A stretch of DNA of 64,000 nucleotides from Piezodorus guildinii (Eukaryota; Arthropoda; Insecta; Hemiptera; Pentatomidae): positions 17,591,371-17,655,370 of the forward strand of contig CM041298.1 in the NCBI GenBank assembly GCA_023052935.1. Direction: 5' to 3'. The position numbers were made by a program, and so were the translations under genes. Below, one piece after another: positions 11,554-21,120 of this stretch (its first letter is position 1; the number at the start of each line of letters is the position of its first letter). A model generated the notes under the pieces. That model was given only the letters and a program-made list of their open reading frames with translations. It did not search any database and was not told the DNA's origin.

Positions 11554-11555
11554 TT

Positions 11556-12840
11556 TAAACAATAGTCAAAGGAAACATAGCATTTAGCAAAATTTTGGAA
11601 ATACTTATAAAAAGTAAATCTGATACGTGGGACACAAAAAAGCAACTGTACAATTTAATAGGATTGGGCACGTTGTTACATAGCACAGAAGTGTGGGGAA
11701 TGTATTATGCCGATAAAATGGTGACAGTTTAATTCAAATTTTTGAAAAGATTACTCTCAATTAAAAAAAAACACACCTAACTCATGTCAGGATTGAGTCC
11801 GTTTTCTTACATTTAAAATATTTTAAAAAATGATAAATTGGTAGTAGAAAATTTTATAAATGGAAAATATCAGACTTCCCAAAATATGCTACAATAGACT
11901 TGGAGACCTAGAAACCAATAAAAACATGCCTTTTAACTGGACTGCAGAAGTTCGTAGGTCACTGATTCTTATAGGTTCAGAGGAAATATGGGCTCTCGAT
12001 GATCCAGCTGTTTTAAAAAATTCAAAGAGCAAACTGTTGGAGAAAATGGCTGTTCATTTATATTCCAGAGATATAGAAGCTATTAAAAATTCCTCTTACA
12101 GTAAAATATATCGTCATATAACCAACTTCCAACTCGGAGAAGAATATTTAAATCTTAGATGCAATATAAACAAAATGAGGTTAATCGCTCAACTAAGACT
12201 GGCAGGCGAGAAATCACAGAGGATAATAGTGAATGGATTATATTATAAATTTGAACCCAGCATGTCTTGCCCTCTATGTAATACCGATGGTTACGATAAT
12301 ATTGAACATTTTTTAATATCTTGTCCAGTTTTAAATCCAGGCAGAAGATTCTATCTAGTTAAGTATGTAATGGAAAATTTTAATTTAGGAGACATATTAA
12401 CAATCACCAACTATAAGAAGTTGAGCGATTTATTTTTGTTTTCAATAGAAGCTTTAAAGTTAAGAAGTTTTGTTAAGAACGGCTAGTACAAAATTTATAT
12501 GCATTTGTTATCTCATTACTTTTTGTTCAAATGAAATTGTTATCAAGATATGTATTATTTAAAACTGTTTTTGTTTTGGTTTTCTTGAGTTTATTATTAT
12601 TTTTTATTTAAAGTGTCTTTGTTTTATTATTTAATCAAGATTTGTATTCTTAGTCATTTTGTTAATTGTAACTTCTTTTTTCTTATAATGTCGTTTCTAA
12701 AGTAATTAGCTCAATTCTCATTTCTATATTTATAACATTTTCTTAGTAAACGTAAAAAATGATTTTGTCTAAACGAAATAGAGGCCAAACCTCTTACTAA
12801 AAGATGTAAATCTTAAAACCAATAAAATATTATTACTTTA
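11556..12840 (+). mobile_element. LINE 3' portion of uncertain clade (LINE X)
   Basis: A degraded non-LTR retrotransposon 3' end. Coding traces begin about 11606; the open part is 11860-12486. The 3' UTR (12487-12836) ends CCAATAAAATATTATTAC. About 215 bp of this UTR (12616-12836) recurs at 13832-14043 on the far side of an R2-like fragment. Confidence 0.7.
11606..12486 (+). pseudogene. Non-LTR retrotransposon C-terminal domain with zinc-knuckle-like motif
   Basis: The upstream part reads LIKSKSDTWDTKKQLYNLIG, then LLHSTEVWGMYYADK, the usual connector after a LINE reverse transcriptase. It is broken by stops near 11728 and by frameshifts. From ATG 11860 a 208-codon frame is open. It contains RLPKICYNRL, a helical middle and RLIAQLRLAGEKSQR, then C-P-L-C-N with EHFLISCP (about residues 136-155). 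This is the C-X2-C...H...C cysteine motif common at LINE C-termini. The ATG at 11860 is internal to the original protein and not a true start. The clade (I/R1-like or other) cannot be settled by eye. Confidence 0.65.
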
Positions 12841-13828
12841 TGTTTTATTTCTCTCAGGTAACTGGAGCCTCATCTACTTCCCGGACAAAAGTCAAAGGGA
12901 AGTAGAAGGTTTTACTTATTTACAAATTTTCTAACCATTCTGCAGGTATCCAGCAGAACTGCTTTCTGTGCTAGTTTTAGATGCTTGTGGTCTAGGCCAA
13001 GCTCTTCTGTGCCCTCCTTCGTGCTTTTTAGGATTAGACCATTTGAAGAGAGAACTATTGGAGTTGTTGCAACTTTTTCCAGGCGGTAGAACGATTTCAG
13101 TTCTAAAGAGAGCTCTTGATATTTTCTAATTTTTTCAGCTCTAGTGCTTAACAGATTGGAGTCACATGGGACAGCAATATCGACAATTCTGGCCATTTTG
13201 TTGGTTTTATCTAATACCAAAATATCTGGACGATTATGCAGCACTTTGTGGTCGGTGATAATCTGTTCATCCCAGTAAACTTTTACGTCTTTATTTTCCA
13301 TAAGTTTTTCAGGGGAATACCGATAATAGGGTATCTCTTCACCCCCAACAATCCCAGAGCTCTGCACAGACCTTGGTGGTAAATTTTAGCAACGTTATTA
13401 TGCCTCATTAAATAGTCCGTCCCTGCCAAAGTTTCACAACCATTTGTTACATGCTGAATAGACTCGTGGGTCTTGGAGCAAAGGCGACATTTATCTGTTA
13501 TCATATTTTCCTTCATTATATGCCTCCTGTATGCTCTCGTTGGAACAACTTGGTCCTGTATAGCAAGAAGAAAACCCTCTGTCTCGCCAAACAGTTGACC
13601 CATCCTCAACCAATCGACCGAGAGCTCACTGTCAATATCAGGCGAATTCAGTTGATAGTAAAACCTTCCATGCAATTCATTCTCTTTCCAAACTGATTTA
13701 TAGTGATCCGCATTTTTTATTTCATGCAGCATGGGGTCTTTGAGATTAAGTGCTGTGAATTCCTCATCCAAATTTCGCAACATGTTGATGATTGAAGATG
13801 GGCATGTCAGAAAATACTGCTTCATGGA
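12841..13828 (-). mobile_element. R2/R4/NeSL-type LINE 3' fragment
   Basis: A minus-strand fragment of an early-branching LINE encoding the zinc knuckle and restriction-like endonuclease. The stop codon is followed by a short 3' UTR with a 9-bp hairpin (CTACTTCCC 12874-12882 with GGGAAGTAG 12897-12905, loop 14) and AATAAA. The flanks on both sides are copies of the LINE X 3' UTR. Confidence 0.75.
12912..13825 (-). pseudogene. R2-like reverse transcriptase C-terminus: CCHC knuckle and restriction-like endonuclease
   Basis: Two overlapping minus-strand frames (13825-13283 and 13367-12912) are one protein broken by a one-base shift, probably in the GGGGG run near 13350. The first frame has FYYQLNSPDIDSELSVDWL and the CCHC knuckle C-R-L-C-SKTHESIQ-H-VTNG-C. 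The second frame has the PD-(D/E)XK-type site RPDILVLDKTNKMARIVDIA followed by EKIRKYQELSLELKSFYRLE. In R2-group LINEs this nuclease nicks the target site for target-primed reverse transcription. The reverse transcriptase is absent, so this is a 5'-truncated, frameshifted copy. Assignment among the R2, R4/Dong and NeSL clades is open. Confidence 0.8.
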
Positions 13829-13831
13829 ATT

Positions 13832-14043
13832 TTCTTGTTTTATTATTTAATCAAGATTTGTATTCTTAGTCATTTTGTTAATTGTAATTTATTTTTTCTT
13901 ATAATGTCGTTTCTAAAGTAATTAGCTCAATTCTCATTTCTATATTTATAACATTTTCTTAGTAAATGTAAAAAATGATTATGTCTAAATGAAATAGAGG
14001 CCAAATCTCTTACTAAAAGATGTAAATCTTAAAATCAATAACA
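13832..14043 (+). repeat. Second copy of LINE X 3' UTR
   Basis: TTGTTTTATTATTTAATCAA through AAGATGTAAATCTTAAAATC repeats 12616-12836 with few changes, ending in (ATT)n. It is a direct repeat across the R2-like fragment, most simply a second, heavily 5'-truncated LINE X insertion. Confidence 0.75.
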
Positions 14044-14688
14044 AATTATTATTATTATTATTACTTTTATTTAAAGCAAAAAAATGTATTACTTAAATAC
14101 AGTTGACTCACCAAACAGCATTATTAAGATGGGAGCTTTAAGTATAAGGTGCTTACCTAAAAAAAAAAAAAAAAATTGAAATTAATAAAATAGAAGATTT
14201 AAAAACATATTTAAATTATATCAGAAATAGTGATACTATTATCATATAAAAATTATTAAATTAATTTCATGAAACTGCCATATTAGAAGAAATACATGGT
14301 AATAATCTGAAGAAGAGTAAGTTGATTGTAATCTAAATGATATTTTGTAATGCAGAATGGTAAATGCGCCTATGAAATCTATAAAACATCTTGAAAGATA
14401 GTTAAGAAATGAAGAATGAATTATTACAATGTTCATAATAATATTTTATAAGGAGAGGGCACAATGTGCGGAAAAATGGCGATTTAGTGGCCAAAATTAG
14501 ACAACTTTTGATCAAATGACAATAATCTTCAATAATAATTAATTTTCATTTTTATTGCTATCAAGAGCGAATGTTATTTAAAACGATTGTCTTTTTAAAG
14601 ATATAAGATAAAACTATATATATTTTTTTGTAACGTTCTGAATAATTGTGATTTCCTTCTTTCTTTTTTAAATTGTATATTTTTAATG

Positions 14689-14739
<51 letters not shown>

Positions 14740-14889
14740 TTTTTATATCTTATTTTTCTGTTCTCATGTGAATATACATTTTTTTTTTATGTTGTTTGTA
14801 CATTTATACTAGAATTTATCCTTGAGTAATTTTATTAGGTCATTTTATTAGTTTAATTAAACTGTTTTCAATTATTTTACATGAAGACT
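14044..14889. other. Gene-free stretch with Q repeat and TA/T tract
   Basis: About 14110-14420 matches 48640-48975 (GGTGCTTACCT..., ATTTCATGAAACTGCCATAT, TGGTAATAATCTGAAGAAG), an unclassified repeat called Q here. A (TA)n run followed by (T)n occupies about 14692-14744. No gene is seen. Confidence 0.5.
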
Positions 14890-14970
14890 CCAGTCTTAAA
14901 TCCACTTTTTATTTCCTGTTAGATGATTCTGAAGGGACTTGTTCCAGAATAAATAAAGGATTATTATTAA
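14890..14970 (+). mobile_element. CR1/L2-like LINE 3' terminus
   Basis: The terminal hairpin GATTCTGAAGGGACTTGTTC with CCAGAATAAATAAAGG then (ATT)n matches the 3' ends of the LINEs at 18158-21098, 53850-54115 and 63140-63605. Only the very end is preserved. Confidence 0.55.
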
Positions 14971-15141
14971 TATAAAGTTCATTTATTAGTAAGGGATTTC
15001 CTTTATTAGTGAGAGTGACAAAGTTAAACATCTTCATCTTTCAAATTATTAGTTTAAAAATCATGTTTTTTTCATATTTATGTACATTTTTAAAATATAA
15101 TCTCCAGATTGTATAGTATAAGGTTCTTACATAAAAAAAAA

Positions 15142-16020
15142 TCTGGTGCGGGCAACACACGACTTTCACTTGCCTCCTTTTTTAAAATCAATAAAAGAAT
15201 TCTCAAATACAGTTAGAGATAAAAATACGTGAAACTTAATTAAATTAACAGAATTAAATAAATCGAATTTTTATATAAACATGCGTTTTATTAAAAAATC
15301 TATTATATTATTATCTGAAATAATCAGTTAGTTTTATCTTCTTTTCATCACTCTCTATTAACTTTTAAAAGCTTGGGTATGAGTTGGTTATCCTTTCCAA
15401 CGGTATATCATACATGAATATTACTGCTCTTATGCTTAAAAACAAAAAAATGCATTAAAAAAATATTTTATCTGTTTTCTCCTTTAGTTGGGTATCGAAT
15501 TTATTCAATTTATATATTTACCTGTTTTTCATCAGCGTTAACAAGATAATATAGTTATTTTTATAGAATCAACAAAATCAAAGGTACTTTAGAAAAAGAA
15601 AATTTAAAATATCGGCATTTAAGCCCTTTTATATCATTTTAATCGGAATGAAACCTAAATTATATTAAAGCCCATTATATTTTACATCGACATAGCGAGT
15701 TTAATCAAAATCGTAGGAACCGTTTTCGATAAAATCGAAAAAAGGTGCAAAATGCCTGATATAAAGTGGCTCTTCTGGTAAAGTCATTATGATGAAAAAT
15801 GTTTTGTAACGTCTCGGGCGTATATTTGTCTTAAATATAAAATTTCAGTTTCATAGGACTTGCCGTTTCCGCCGGGAGTTACCACACACAGACCTTTTGG
15901 GGGGACTTGGTTATTTGGACTCAGGAGACCCTAAAATGTGTATTTCCGTTGAAAAGTGGAAATAGAAAATTTTCACGATCGCAATACTTCCCCTTACTAT
16001 ATATAGTAAGTGAAAGTAAA
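15142..16020 (+). repeat. R repeat (plus), full length
   Basis: This is a reference copy: head TCTGGTGCGGGCAACACACG with ACTTTCACTTGCC, AT-rich body, (CA)4 at about 15881-15890, and the tail CTTACTATATATAGTAAG followed by TGAAAGTA. The head motif and the tail GTAAGTGAAAGT are inverted complements. It has no coding capacity. A second, diverged head follows at 16028. Confidence 0.8.
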
Positions 16021-16024
16021 AAAA

Positions 16025-16110
16025 AGAAATGTGGTGTGGGAAAAACACGATTTTCACATAACTCGGTTGTTAAAGTTAGTTTAAGAACTATTAAATAAAG
16101 TTAAGATAAC
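16025..16110 (+). repeat. R head directly after an R tail
   Basis: GTGGTGTGGGAAAAACACG with ATTTTCACATAACTCGG is a diverged head of the subfamily that continues with TGTTAAAGTTAGTTTAAG. It stands immediately behind the tail of the previous copy. Confidence 0.6.
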
Positions 16111-16194
16111 AATATAACATTCCTATGTAAAATAATCACTTAAGTATTTGCCCTATTCGTCATTTTACAGTACCTGATGATACTGTATATAATG

Positions 16195-16320
16195 ATATTA
16201 TTTTTTCAACTCCAGTTTATGCTTGGACATGGCTTAGTAATGCCCTGATAAGTTTGAGCCGAAACGTTGGCAAAATTAAAATATTAAAAAGAAGTCTGAC
16301 TCCCGATTATTTCCTCTGTA
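16195..16320 (+). mobile_element. PLE tail fragment with hammerhead-like motif (deleted form)
   Basis: CAGTTTATGCTTGGACATGG is followed directly by CCCTGATAAGTTTGAGCCG and GAAACGTTGGCAAAATTAAA. In the longer PLE copy at 32171-33110 about 240 bp separate these blocks. The same joint occurs at 37355-37477. Confidence 0.7.
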
Positions 16321-16344
16321 ATAATAAACTAAGGAACTTTCTTT

Positions 16345-16595
16345 AAGCCCATGATGCCAAGGGTCACAGGTTCAAACCCGCAGGTGGTCCTAGGATTTTT
16401 AAATGGGAGTAAAAAATCCTTAGTTATGCCGTCCTTCGGAGGGGACGTTAAAAGGTGGTCCCGAGCCTGTGTCAGATACTCGTTAAAGATCCCTATCCTA
16501 ATAAAATCTGGATAGGCAAAATTTAGGACTCCCACTGTAGCATTGTCCGATTAGCCTTAGTAGCATAAAGTGACGTTAAATGAATAAATAAATTT
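16345..16595 (+). mobile_element. tRNA-derived SINE family 2, 5'-truncated
   Basis: The B box GGTTCAAACCC (16370-16380) is kept but the A box is lost. The body has CCGTCCTTCGGAGGGGACG and GTCCCGAGCCTG; the 3' end is GACGTTAAATGAATAAATAA. Members of this family use internal RNA polymerase III promoters and LINE machinery. Confidence 0.85.
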
Positions 16596-16916
16596 AAGCA
16601 CATGATGTTGGCTGAGGATTTTGACCGTTATAGAATGTTGACGAAACTGAGAAACCCTACGGGAAGATGGGAGGGACATGGTTAGCATGGAAGACTCCCA
16701 AGTGTTGCCAAGGGCGATAGAAGGTAGAGCACCATCCTTCCGTCACGGCACTGCGTCCTCCCTCAATGGAGCAATAAAGAGAAGAAGGAAACCGCAGAGG
16801 ATAATAGAGCTACGCCCTTTCCCACGATTCTACCACCTATTATAACTTAACATTTCCCTCATGTCGAGTATTTATTTTCTCTTTTGGTTTACAATTTTAA
16901 GTAATGCACCATAAAA
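16596..16916. other. Gene-free stretch
   Basis: A GC-richer block (16610-16810) that may be an old LINE coding scrap (GGAAGATGGGAGGGACATGG) but gives no sustained frame. No confident assignment is made. Confidence 0.3.
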
Positions 16917-16994
16917 AAAGTCTGGTTCGCGAAACACACGTCTTTCACTTTCCTCCGATATTAAAATCAATTTAAGAATTTTTTAAATTTATTT
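16917..16994 (+). repeat. R head fragment
   Basis: AGTCTGGTTCGCGAAACACACG followed by TCTTTCACTTTCCTCCG is the R head, broken off where a jockey 3' end begins. Confidence 0.65.
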
Positions 16995-17727
16995 TTTAAT
17001 TAATAATTACAACTGTATAGGAAAAAATATATTGAATGTGAAAAAAAATAACAATTGGCTTGATAAAGTCTTGTGAAGAAGCTACCCAGCGGTAGCACTT
17101 CAATGTTTAAGTAATTAGCAGGTCACGTGGCCACCGTCTTTTCAGGCGCCTCCGAGGATTATCAGGAATAGATGGAGATGAGAGTATACGGACAAGCGGT
17201 TGAGTGGTGGGCTGGTAGTTTGGAATTATAGGAGGTATATCTAGTTCTGGCTAAGTCTGCAACTAACGGAATATTCAGGTCTTTGTGGATAGTTTTATTA
17301 GTGACAAAATACGGAGCATTTAGGATATTTCGGAGGATTTTGGATAGCAAGGATTGGATGCGGGAGGAATTTGATGACTTGGTGGACCCCCATAGCTCAA
17401 TATCATATGTCCAAATAGGTCTAATAATGGCTATATAAATTAGTTTTTTGTAGTAGATTGGAAGCTTTGAACGTTTGTCAAGAAAGTGTTGTAACAATCG
17501 TTATCTGCGAGCAGTTTCTTGTCTTTTCAGTCTGGTGTGAGGATTCCAAGTTAGGCGTTTGTCAAGGTGGAGTCGTAGGTAGCGGATCTGTTCAACAGGA
17601 ATTAGTGGGATATTACTAAAGGATACAGTGGGACAGAAGGTCATAGGTTTGCGACGAAGGGTAAACGTGATTTGATGCGATTTGTTAGGATTGATTTTAA
17701 TTCTTCATTTCTGACACCACTCTTCAA
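16995..17727 (-). mobile_element. Jockey-like LINE, minus arm of a head-to-head pair
   Basis: The minus-strand 3' end of the jockey-like family. The frame 17497-17162 has LDKRSKLPIYYKKLIYIAII and RPIWTYDIELWGSTKSSNSS. The sequence upstream in the element extends to GTGGTGTCAGAAATGAAGAA near 17715. Positions 17351-17727 are repeated in inverted orientation at 17756-18114 after a 28-bp spacer. Confidence 0.8.
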
Positions 17728-17755
17728 TGACACCTTTAATCACACATCGACTCCA

Positions 17756-18116
17756 TTGAAGCGTGGTGTCAGAAATAAAGAATTAAAATCAATCCTAACA
17801 AATCTCATCAAATCATGTTTACCCTTCTTCGTAAACCTGTATCCTTTAGTAATATCCCAATAATTCCTGTTAAACAGATCCGCAACCTAGGACTCCACCT
17901 TGACAAACGTCTAACTTGGAATCCTCACACCAGATTGAAAAGACAAGAAACTGCTCGCAGATACCTATTGTTACAACACTTACGCGACAAACGTTCAAAG
18001 CTTCTAATCTACTACAAAAAACTAATTTATATAGCCATTATTAGACCTATTTGGACATATGGTTTGAGCTATGGGGATCCACTAAACTATAAAAACTCCT
18101 CCCGCATCCAATCCTA
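17756..18116 (+). mobile_element. Jockey-like LINE, plus arm of a head-to-head pair
   Basis: Inverted copy of 17351-17727 covering GTGGTGTCAGAAATAAAGAA to CTCCCGCATCCAATCC. It is a real second copy and not just a 5' inversion, because the same element segment is present in both arms with substitutions between them. Transcripts across it could fold into a ~360-bp hairpin. Confidence 0.8.
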
Positions 18117-18546
18117 TATATGCATAGGTAAGTGAAAATAAAAACATGTTTCTAGAAAAGAAAGAAAGAAAGAAAGTAAATTTTATTCTGGGACCTTCAG
18201 TCCCCTAAGAATAACAGAAAAGTACAAAACTTTGGCTTGTGTCTGGCACAGAAACAAAAACATAAAAGAAATATAAACTTAAGATATAATATTATTTAAA
18301 AATAAGAATAAATAAAGTTAAATTAATAACTACAATTGCTTAGTATGCATATATGTTTATAATTATATAATCATTAATGTGTATAGATATACTACTATTG
18401 TGCTTCTTATGGTATAATAAGGTCACCGAGAAAAACAGAAGAAAGAAAGAGAAAGGTGAATATATATCTAAAACATTGTTTACATATTTGTTGTGGTCCT
18501 CATTTTAGAATGTGACATGACCACTATTCTAGCGTTTTGTTTACAA

Positions 18547-21093
18547 TCAATCTGTAGATGGATGGTTGAGGAGATGAAGGAACAGTTTGCTTTTAAATGA
18601 GGTTAAAGAAGGTGCTTTGCGTATAGAGGTAGGTATGGAATTCCAGAACGATGTGGCACGCAAACTAAATGATTTTTTAAAGGATGATGTTTGATGAAAA
18701 GGAATATATAGGTTACTGGACTGGGATCTTGTATTAAACGAATGTACCGATGAACAAGGGATGAGTAGGTCAAGAATGTAGGATGGATTTTTGGTATTGA
18801 AAGTACGGAATAGAAAAACTCCTAAGAAATACTTTCGCCGGGAAACAGGATTGAGCCACTTCAACTCGGCATACCTGTCAGAAACGCTGGAGCGCCTAGG
18901 GACCCCGAAGATGAATCTAATGAAACATTTCATAAGTCTTTCCAGTCTCATTTCGAGTCCACCAGACAATCCACCGAACACCAGGCAGCAGTAATCGAAG
19001 TGGGGGAAGACAAGGGACGAAACAAGGAACCGACGAACATCGAAAGGCAGTGAATCACGCAATTTTGAGAACAGTTTAAGAGTAGAGATGGAATTACGAA
19101 TGATATGGGATACATGATTATTCCAAGAAAGATTTTGGTCAAAGACGACACCAAGATTTCTAACGGTAGTATGGAAAGGGATAGGTTGTCCGTTAAGGTA
19201 TAGTAAGGGATAATAAGGAAGGGAATTAACGAGATGTTTGGAACCTATAATTATGGCCTTAGTTTTATCGACGTTCAGTCTTAAATCATTCTTTAATGCC
19301 CATGCGTTAATATTATCTATGTCTTCCTGCATCTTACGAATCGCCTCAAACATCTCGCTGGGATAAAAGGAAAGGTAGATCTGAAGATCATCGGCATATA
19401 AATGATATTTTGAATGATGGATGGAGTCAGGTAGATCATTTATGTATAAAGAGAAAAGAGTCGGAGAGAGTGAGGATCCTTGTGGAACACCGCGAGTTAG
19501 TAAGAGTGGAGAAGAAGTAGGTTTATCAGGAATAATAACTGTTTGGGAACGATGAGATAGGTAGGATTGGAACCACTTTAAGACACTGTTTGATAAGGAT
19601 AGATTTTCGAGTTTTGAAAGCAGGATATCATGGTTCACTAGGTCGAACGCTTTGGAAAAGTCAAATAGAACAAGGATTGTGATTTTGCGTTTATCTATGG
19701 AGGATTGGATATCTTGAGTAATTTTCAACAAGGCGGATTGTGTTGAGAAGTGAGTTCGGAAACCGGATTGGAGGGGATTTATTAGGGACTTTTGCTCTAG
19801 GAAGGTGTTGAGCTGTGAATGGACTATTCTTTCTAACGGCTTTGAGAGATTGGAGAGGATGGAAATCGGTCGGAAATCAGAAGCTCTGGTTGGAACTGAA
19901 ACTTTGCTAATAGGACGGATTATAGCTTTTTTCCAAGCTGTTGGAAAGGTAGAATTCTGTAGAGAGTAGTTATAAATATGCAAAAGGATTGGAAATATGA
20001 TAGGTAAGCACAATTTGATTAATTTAACGGGAATTTGATCCGGTCCATGGTCTGTGGTTCTGGATTTCAATACGGAGGTGAATAGGTCTTCAGGGTATAT
20101 ATTTGAGAAATAGAATTTTTCGGGGTTGAAAGATATTTTTGGAATGGAGTATGAAAAGGTTGAAGACGTTTGGATAGGATTGGTAAAGTAGGAGTTTAAT
20201 TGGTCGGAGGAAACAGGGTAGGAGATGGAAGCCTTTGTCTTCACAATGGAGTGATTTTTGAGGATTTTCCATCGAGACTTATGATCCGGGGCTTGCGATA
20301 GTGAAGTGTGGAAGAACAGTGATTTAGCACGGCGTAGGGATGACTGGGTAAGGTTTCTCAGGATTTTAAACGAGGAATAGTCATCGGGATTTCGTGTACG
20401 CCGGAAGCGTCTCCTAGCTGCGTCCCTTCCCCTCATCATCTCTCTGATTTCGGGGTTGATCCAGGGAGCAGAGGGTCTTCTGAAAGTTGAGGTTTTTAGT
20501 GGTGCGTGACGATTTAGAAATAAAAGGAGATTGGAGCATAAACACTTTACTTTTTCATCAATAGAAGAATAGGAGTAGATTGGTTCTAAGGATCGGTCAA
20601 GGGCTTCTAGATGAGGATTTAAAGTTTCTGGATTCAAAGAGTCTAAGTCGCGCCATGAGATTTGTTTAGGAGTGAATTTAGGTATTGGGACGTTGTAAGA
20701 AATCTCGATGAGATCATGGTGAGATAGGAAAGATACTGGGTTTTGAGAAGAATACAACAGGTTTTGAAGAGAATCCACTATGAAGAGGTCAAGCCAGGTG
20801 CTTGACAACCGAGTATGATGAGTAGGATTAAACGGAACGATGAAAAGGTCTAGAGAGTGAATAAGGTCAATTAAGTATGATTTGTCAGGGGAGTCGGAAG
20901 ATAAATTGGTATTGAGGTCACCGGTTATTATTATATTGTTGTATGAGGGAACATATGTGAAAAGAGAGGATTCCAGTGTAGGATCGAATCGGACATGTGG
21001 AGGGCGATATATTATGATATAAAGATTGAAACAATGACCCAACTGTCGCATCACATAGATTGTGTGACTTTTGAGATGCGACAGTTGGGTCAT
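18547..21093 (-). CDS. Endonuclease-reverse transcriptase of a CR1/L2-like LINE (N-terminally truncated)
   Basis: 848 codons without interruption. Residues about 22-135 are the C-terminal half of an APE-type endonuclease: IIIYRPP, GDLN at 58-61, STWLDLFIVD at 98-107, SHHDLIEISY at 124-133. The N-terminal half with the metal-binding and QET motifs is missing. The reverse transcriptase spans about 340-660: FRPISILSNLSKPLERI, QSGFRTHFSTQSALLK, DFSKAFDLVNH (first Asp, 478), GVPQGSSLSPTLFSLYINDL and the catalytic YADD at 566-569. The C-terminus has FPHFDYCCLVFGG and WNSIPTSIRKAPSLTSFK. The listed Met lies inside the 5' foldback, so the first ~20 residues are not element-encoded protein. It would copy LINE RNA at nicked DNA. 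Daphne/Crack/Rex1-type clades are alternatives to CR1/L2. Confidence 0.85.
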   Translation of the reverse strand: MTQLSHLKSHTIYVMRQLGHCFNLYIIIYRPPHVRFDPTLESSLFTYVPSYNNIIITGDLNTNLSSDSPDKSYLIDLIHSLDLFIVPFNPTHHTRLSSTWLDLFIVDSLQNLLYSSQNPVSFLSHHDLIEISYNVPIPKFTPKQISWRDLDSLNPETLNPHLEALDRSLEPIYSYSSIDEKVKCLCSNLLLFLNRHAPLKTSTFRRPSAPWINPEIREMMRGRDAARRRFRRTRNPDDYSSFKILRNLTQSSLRRAKSLFFHTSLSQAPDHKSRWKILKNHSIVKTKASISYPVSSDQLNSYFTNPIQTSSTFSYSIPKISFNPEKFYFSNIYPEDLFTSVLKSRTTDHGPDQIPVKLIKLCLPIIFPILLHIYNYSLQNSTFPTAWKKAIIRPISKVSVPTRASDFRPISILSNLSKPLERIVHSQLNTFLEQKSLINPLQSGFRTHFSTQSALLKITQDIQSSIDKRKITILVLFDFSKAFDLVNHDILLSKLENLSLSNSVLKWFQSYLSHRSQTVIIPDKPTSSPLLLTRGVPQGSSLSPTLFSLYINDLPDSIHHSKYHLYADDLQIYLSFYPSEMFEAIRKMQEDIDNINAWALKNDLRLNVDKTKAIIIGSKHLVNSLPYYPLLYLNGQPIPFHTTVRNLGVVFDQNLSWNNHVSHIIRNSISTLKLFSKLRDSLPFDVRRFLVSSLVFPHFDYCCLVFGGLSGGLEMRLERLMKCFIRFIFGVPRRSSVSDRYAELKWLNPVSRRKYFLGVFLFRTFNTKNPSYILDLLIPCSSVHSFNTRSQSSNLYIPFHQTSSFKKSFSLRATSFWNSIPTSIRKAPSLTSFKSKLFLHLLNHPSTD

Positions 21094-21098
21094 TGTTT
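21029..21098. repeat. 23-bp perfect foldback at the LINE 5' end
   Basis: AAACAATGACCCAACTGTCG... at 21029-21051 is exactly complementary to 21076-21098, with a 24-bp loop that itself contains a short CACA/TGTG stem. It sits at the 5' truncation point of the CR1/L2-like copy, as expected if second-strand synthesis folded back or switched template. Confidence 0.85.
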
Positions 21099-21120
21099 AC
21101 TGATAACACACGTGTCATCA

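Larger units (their letters stand above)
18158..21098 (-). mobile_element. CR1/L2-like LINE, 5'-truncated, long intact ORF
   Basis: The best preserved element in the window. Reading on the minus strand it runs from a 23-bp foldback at the 5' end (21029-21098) through the 848-codon frame and a ~380-bp 3' UTR. The 3' UTR ends in a hairpin (ATTCTTAGGGGACTGAAGG with TCCCAGAAT), AATAAA and a (TTTC)n tail at 18158-18177. Tandem-repeat 3' tails are typical of the CR1/L2 group. It is flanked by perfect 38-bp repeats in inverted orientation (18117-18154 and 21196-21233), not by direct TSDs. Confidence 0.85.

Noticed and set aside
18791..20272. Several short frames on both strands inside 18.5-21.1 kb
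   Set aside because: They are shadows of the 848-codon LINE frame.
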